Assembly: GCA_024103175.1 (NCBI GenBank)
Contig: JAGFJE010000437.1
Location: 1-38,280, forward strand
DNA length: 38,280 nt
Reading direction: 5' to 3'
DNA from: Phaeodactylibacter sp.
Lineage (GTDB): Bacteria > Bacteroidota > Bacteroidia > Chitinophagales > Saprospiraceae
The notes below the pieces were generated by a model that was not told the origin of the DNA, made no database searches, and was given only the letters and a program-made list of their open reading frames with translations. Position 1 is the stretch's first letter; every line of letters starts with the position of its first letter. A program made the position numbers and the translations under genes. Positions 33,528 through 38,280 of this stretch are shown piece by piece.

Positions 33528-34299
33528 AACATACATAGCATCCGGCATTCTGGAGCAATACGTTCTGGGAAAACTCACTCCGCAGGAAGAAGCGGAGGTG
33601 GAGAAATATGCCAAACAGCATCCGGAGGTCCGCCAGGAACTGGACGCCATCGAACTGGCGCTCGAGGAATACGCGCTTTTACATGGCAAACCGCCTCCGC
33701 CGGGGGTATTGTCGGCCATTCTCCAGCGGCTGCACGCTGAAGAGAAACTTCCCGCCAAGCCTTCAGGCCGGCGGCTGCGCATTCTTGGCTATGCCGCCGG
33801 CCTGCTTCTGGCAGGCGCTATTGCCGGCCTGCTGGCCCTCTACCAGATAAACCGGCAACAAAGTGCAGAAATCACCGCTCTGAACCAGCAGGCCGCCCTG
33901 GCCCTGCAGTCCTGCGACAGCATACAAATCGCGGCGCAAAGGCTGGAAAACCTGCTCGATTTTGTCCGGCAGCCTTCCACCCAGGCGGTGGTTATGGAAG
34001 CTACCGGGCTTGCCGCCGATGCCGTGGCTACCGTTTTTTACAACCCCGAAACGCAGCGCTCTCTGATCGGTGTCGGGCAACTCCCCGCTCCGGCTCAAGA
34101 TAAGCAGTATCAACTCTGGGCCATTACCGAATCCGGGGCGGTAAGCATGGGCGTTTTCGAATTGCCGGAAAAAGGGCGGCCTCTGCAGGAGGTTTCCTTT
34201 GTGGACGGCGCCCAGGCTTTTGCCGTCACCCTGGAAAACAGAGGCGGCAGCCCCGTGCCGACACTAGGCCAGATGTATGTAATGGGGGAGAGGGGCTAA
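33517..34299 (+). CDS. Anti-sigma factor, RskA-like, membrane-bound
   Basis: The 260-residue product starts at TTG 33517 inside the sigma gene, in a different frame. The N-terminal cytoplasmic region (residues 1-85; IASGILEQYVLGKLTPQEEA, EVEKYAKQHPEVRQELDAIE) is the usual anti-sigma binding part in Bacteroidota. One membrane helix follows (about 90-108, ILGYAAGLLLAGAIAGLLAL). The outer part (about 110-260) ends in an RskA C-terminal domain (QYQLWAITESGAVSMGVFEL, FAVTLENRGGSPVPTLGQMY). Such proteins hold the sigma factor at the inner membrane and release it on an outside signal. No HxxxCxxC zinc site is present. Confidence 0.9.
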   Translation: MDIKTYIASGILEQYVLGKLTPQEEAEVEKYAKQHPEVRQELDAIELALEEYALLHGKPPPPGVLSAILQRLHAEEKLPAKPSGRRLRILGYAAGLLLAGAIAGLLALYQINRQQSAEITALNQQAALALQSCDSIQIAAQRLENLLDFVRQPSTQAVVMEATGLAADAVATVFYNPETQRSLIGVGQLPAPAQDKQYQLWAITESGAVSMGVFELPEKGRPLQEVSFVDGAQAFAVTLENRGGSPVPTLGQMYVMGERG

Positions 34300-34453
34300 C
34301 TTGCAGCTTATCTCAAAAGCGGCTGTACCAATCGAGTGGGAGATGAGGAGGGTGGTGCAGGCCCGCCGCTACTGCTTTCGGCACTACCCTTTCCTCCTTA
34401 CGGGCCGCCTGAAGGCTTGCCCGGAAGAATGAAGTGAAGACGAGCAGCCGGTC

Positions 34454-34488
34454 CAAAAAAGTAAGGGAGTGAGCAGGCGCTCACTCCC
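34454..34488 (-). terminator. Intrinsic terminator of the atpDC operon
   Basis: GGGAGTGAGC (34465-34474) and GCTCACTCCC (34479-34488) form a perfect 10-bp stem with a 4-base loop. On the minus strand it is followed by TTACTTTTTT. It lies 45 bases after the end of atpC. Confidence 0.88.
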
Positions 34489-34532
34489 CGATATACTCAG
34501 CAAAATGACTTTTCTCTTTTATTCCCGGCGCA

Positions 34533-34850
34533 CTAGCCATCCAGGCCATTCTCTATGCCGGTCACCAGTAAGGAAACCTCGTCGTTCAGCACTTCGATGA
34601 ACCCTCCCTGAATGGCAAAAACCAGGGTTCTCCCGGCCTCATTACTCTCCTTGATGGCGCCGCTTTCCACATCGAAGTAGCGGTATCCGCCTCCGGCGGT
34701 AACGATGGAGACTTTGCCCTCATCGAGAGAAGAGACGATCGGGGCGTGGTTTTTCAGCACCTGAAAAGCGCCCTGGCTTCCGGGAACCTTGACTGAGTTG
34801 ATATTGCCGCTGAAGATCTCTTTTTCCGGCGTAAGGACGGTGATGTTCAT
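34533..34850 (-). CDS. atpC: F1Fo ATP synthase epsilon subunit (short form)
   Basis: A 105-residue cytoplasmic subunit of the F1 central stalk. The N-terminal beta-sandwich is clear (MNITVLTPEKEIFSGNINSV, PGSQGAFQVLKNHAPIVSSL, GGYRYFDVESGAIK). The protein ends just after that fold (SLLVTGIENGLDG), so the C-terminal helical hairpin of the ~139-residue E. coli subunit, which inhibits ATP hydrolysis, is absent. Short epsilon subunits are common in Bacteroidota. It lies 85 bases downstream of atpD, and two hairpins fill part of that gap. The rest of the ATP synthase genes are not here. Confidence 0.95.
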   Translation of the reverse strand: MNITVLTPEKEIFSGNINSVKVPGSQGAFQVLKNHAPIVSSLDEGKVSIVTAGGGYRYFDVESGAIKESNEAGRTLVFAIQGGFIEVLNDEVSLLVTGIENGLDG

Positions 34851-34870
34851 AACTGGCTTCAGATTTGAAA

Positions 34871-34920
34871 AGCGCGGTATCCGCGCTCGATTTATTCAGG
34901 GGAGGGCGGCCGGGCCGCCC
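34871..34920 (-). promoter_or_regulatory. Two tandem hairpins between atpD and atpC
   Basis: AGCGCGG-TAT-CCGCGCT (34871-34887) is a perfect 7-bp stem with a 3-base loop. GGGCGG (34904-34909) and CCGCCC (34915-34920) form a second GC stem with a 5-base loop. Neither has a T-run in the minus direction. They lie in the transcribed space between the two subunit genes. Confidence 0.5.
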
Positions 34921-34935
34921 CCCATAAGCTACTCA

Positions 34936-36489
<1,554 letters not shown>

Positions 36490-36502
36490 TCAAAAATCGG
36501 TG

Positions 36503-36532
36503 CAAATTTAGGCTTTTGTGTTGATAATCAAA
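36503..36532 (-). promoter_or_regulatory. Bacteroidota housekeeping promoter for atpDC
   Basis: The minus strand reads TTTG (36529-36532), 18 bases, then TAAATTTG (36503-36510). This matches the -33 TTTG / -7 TAnnTTTG consensus exactly with normal spacing. It predicts a leader of about 45 bases before the atpD ATG. Confidence 0.8.
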
Positions 36533-36782
36533 AGAGAAATCAATTGTGAATCTTTCAAAAAAAGGCTATCGTCAGGGTTGGCCCATCAGCCTGGAAAACC
36601 AGCGGGAATGGCAAAACACCCTGTCTTCAGAATATATACGCTCTTACCCGGGCATCCTCCGAACCTTATTCCGGGACATTAAGGGGCGCCGCATTTTATT
36701 TAGGGGAAACCCCGGAGGCGGCCGTAGCAAAAATTTCCCCTCCGAGGCTGATTTTTTTACGCTTTTGCAATAGTTTTGGGGT
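36533..36782. other. Intergenic region upstream of the glycosyltransferase, no gene accepted
   Basis: A 75-codon frame from GTG 36546 to 36773 exists, but its predicted product has no recognisable family or start signal. The stretch must carry the glycosyltransferase promoter; TAGTTTTG at 36771-36778 matches the -7 consensus but lies only 4 bases before the ATG, so it is probably chance. Confidence 0.4.
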
Positions 36783-37781
36783 ATGATCAGCATTCTTCTC
36801 CCGGTTTACAACAACGCCCCTCACCTCGGGGAATGCCTGGATTCCATTCTGGCCCAGTCAGAAGCCAGCTGGGAGCTGATCGCCATCGATGACCATTCCG
36901 AGGATGAAAGCTGGAGCATCCTCCAGCGTTATGCCCTGCGGGACTCCCGCATCCGCCCCCGGCGCAATATGGGCGCGAAGGGAATTGTCCCAGCCCTCAC
37001 CCTGGCCCTTAAGTACAGCCGCGGCAGCTACATTACCCGTATGGATGCCGACGACCTCATGCCGGTGGACAAGCTGAAGATCCTGAAACGGGTCCTGCAG
37101 GAACACGGCCCGGGCTGGATCGCTACCGGTAAGGTACGCTACTTTTCGGACGGAAGCCTGGGGGAGGGCTACCGCCGCTACGAACGCTGGCTGAACCACC
37201 TGATGGATACCGGCAGGCATTATGAGGAGATTTACCGGGAATGCGTCCTGCCTTCTCCCTGCTGGATGGCCTACCGGGAAGCCCTGCTCATCTGCGGCGC
37301 TTTCGGCCAGGGAGTGTATCCGGAAGACTACGACCTGGCCTTCCGGTTCTACAAACACCGGATGCGGATCGCTGCTTCCGGGGAGGTCCTCCACCTATGG
37401 CGGGACCATCCCGGGCGGGCCTCCCGCACCGTCATGGCCTATGCCGGCCATACCTTCCTGCCCCTGAAGCTCCGGTATTTCCTCGAGATCGATTACCGCC
37501 CCTCCCGCCCCCTCGCCGTCTGGGGCGCCGGCCGCAAGGGCAAAGAAACGGCAAAGTTCCTCCAGGAGGAAGGCATCCATTTCCATTGGGTGTGCAACAC
37601 GCCATCCAAATGGGGAAAGGATATCTACGGAATCCGGATGGAAAGCCCGGAGGCCATCGGCGAATTAGACAACCCCCAGGTGATCGTACTGGTTGCCGCC
37701 CCCGATGCCCGCCCGGTGATCAAGGCCCAGTTGGAAGGATGGGGGCTCGCCGTCGGGCGGGATTATTTTTTCTTTTGCTGA
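36783..37781 (+). CDS. Family 2 glycosyltransferase with C-terminal nucleotide-binding-like domain
   Basis: A 332-residue protein. Residues 1-235 are a GT-A fold family 2 glycosyltransferase: ISILLPVYNNAPHLGECLDS at the start, IDDHSEDES, the DxD-type metal and nucleotide-sugar motif RMDADDLMP near 90, and the EDYDLAFRF acceptor/base segment near 181. Residues about 240-332 form an added domain beginning LAVWGAGRKGKETAKFLQEE, a Rossmann-like GxGxxG loop, then IHFHWVCNT, GIRMESPEAI and PQVIVLVAAPDARPVI. Such inverting enzymes move a sugar from a nucleotide-sugar onto a glycan or lipid. The extra domain resembles small NAD-binding modules; its function here is not known. Confidence 0.9.
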   Translation: MISILLPVYNNAPHLGECLDSILAQSEASWELIAIDDHSEDESWSILQRYALRDSRIRPRRNMGAKGIVPALTLALKYSRGSYITRMDADDLMPVDKLKILKRVLQEHGPGWIATGKVRYFSDGSLGEGYRRYERWLNHLMDTGRHYEEIYRECVLPSPCWMAYREALLICGAFGQGVYPEDYDLAFRFYKHRMRIAASGEVLHLWRDHPGRASRTVMAYAGHTFLPLKLRYFLEIDYRPSRPLAVWGAGRKGKETAKFLQEEGIHFHWVCNTPSKWGKDIYGIRMESPEAIGELDNPQVIVLVAAPDARPVIKAQLEGWGLAVGRDYFFFC

Positions 37782-37804
37782 AGCCCCCTAAAACCCAACT
37801 ACCT

Positions 37805-38280
37805 ATGATCTGGGAAGAACTCACCAAAATAGCACTCATCGGCGCCGAAAGGGGCAAGCTTCCGGAACACACCCTGGATGCCCTGGCCCGTATCGGAGTG
37901 GATGCCGAAGCCGACCCTGCCCGGGTGGTGCTGGAGGGCGCCGCGCTCTACCATCAGCTGCGGCGCGCCGGGTTTCCTGTACCTGACTACAAGGGAGAAA
38001 AACCACCTGAAATAGCGGAAGGGCAAGATGAGAGAGCCGCCGTTTCCGGCCGCTCCGCCCGGCACCTGAGGCTCATTCTGGAAGGCCGCTTCCAGCCGGC
38101 CCTGCCGGAGTACCTGCAGTTGTTGCAGGAACAGCAAAAATGCATTCCCGCCGAACATCTGCCCGCACTGCTGTACCTCAGCCTCAAATCCCCCCGGCTC
38201 TGGAAGGCCGTACAGAAAAACCTCGACGCGGGCGAACGCTGGCTCCTCCGCCAGAACCCCGACTGGGCGCCCCTGGCCGA
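37805..38280 (+). CDS. DUF5691 family protein, N-terminal part (cut by window edge)
   Basis: The ATG at 37805 opens a frame with no stop before the window end, giving at least 158 residues. The start (MIWEELTKIALIGAERGKLP) and the later WLLRQNPDW segment match DUF5691 proteins, which are helical-repeat-rich proteins of unknown action. From memory, DUF5691 genes usually sit in clusters with a SWIM zinc-finger protein, a MoxR-type AAA+ ATPase and von Willebrand A domain proteins. The gene lies 23 bases after the glycosyltransferase on the same strand, so transcription may run through. What follows cannot be seen. Confidence 0.75.
   Translation, partial: MIWEELTKIALIGAERGKLPEHTLDALARIGVDAEADPARVVLEGAALYHQLRRAGFPVPDYKGEKPPEIAEGQDERAAVSGRSARHLRLILEGRFQPALPEYLQLLQEQQKCIPAEHLPALLYLSLKSPRLWKAVQKNLDAGERWLLRQNPDWAPLA

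Noticed and set aside
36546..36773. 75-codon frame between atpD and the glycosyltransferase
   Set aside because: GTG start without signal, no family, and overlaps the promoter space; could not be supported.

Overview
The window looks like chromosomal DNA of a member of the Bacteroidota, most likely the Saprospiraceae/Lewinella-Haliscomenobacter side of the phylum. The evidence is a type IX secretion (T9SS) gene set (PorP/SprF, OmpA/PD40 protein, substrates with type A and type B sorting domains), atpD-atpC standing apart from the other ATP synthase genes, a near-perfect Bacteroidota sigma promoter (TTTG-N18-TAAATTTG) before atpD, weak Shine-Dalgarno signals, fairly high GC and very large repeat-rich surface proteins. 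No rRNA, tRNA, insertion sequence, prophage or CRISPR array was found.

Layout. 1-0.8 kb: 3' end of a TetR regulator, a TetR-type palindromic operator, and a decayed C-terminal remnant of an NmrA-like NAD(P)-binding protein, with short intergenic repeats. 0.8-5.5 kb: a secreted endonuclease/exonuclease/phosphatase-fold protein divergent from two tandem long-chain acyl-CoA synthetases. 5.5-9.6 kb (minus): an unlisted 39-residue membrane peptide, a PpiD/SurA-like periplasmic folding factor, a radical SAM/SPASM protein and a dodecin. 9.7-20 kb (minus): a T9SS operon made of a 2372-residue HYR/Ig-repeat adhesin with type B sorting domain, PorP/SprF and an OmpA/PD40 protein. 20.4-22.2 kb (minus): gltX and a small conserved acidic protein. 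22.6-26.7 kb (plus): NodB-type polysaccharide deacetylase, tocopherol-cyclase-like protein, YkvA-like DUF1232 protein, Xaa-Pro aminopeptidase. 26.8-32.6 kb (minus): a 1921-residue secreted protein with twelve CHRD domains and a type A sorting domain. 32.9-34.3 kb (plus): an ECF sigma factor and its overlapping anti-sigma factor, divergent from the CHRD gene. 34.5-36.5 kb (minus): atpD-atpC. 36.8-38.3 kb (plus): a glycosyltransferase with an extra nucleotide-binding-like domain and the start of a DUF5691 gene cut by the window edge.

How the parts may work together: the T9SS operon and CHRD gene build the cell surface, the PpiD-like factor would fold exported proteins, and the sigma/anti-sigma pair may control the CHRD protein beside it. 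The most unusual signals are: (i) the CHRD protein is a duplication of a whole [six CHRD + one spacer] block, with H-x-H, N-x-H and G-E-x-R/x-Q positions kept in all twelve domains; (ii) the adhesin carries two mutually homologous modules nested inside HYR domains; (iii) strong hairpins sit between co-transcribed genes (adhesin/porP and atpD/atpC); (iv) the TetR operator precedes a target gene that has lost its front; (v) a DUF5691 gene at the right edge may open a MoxR/vWA gene cluster.
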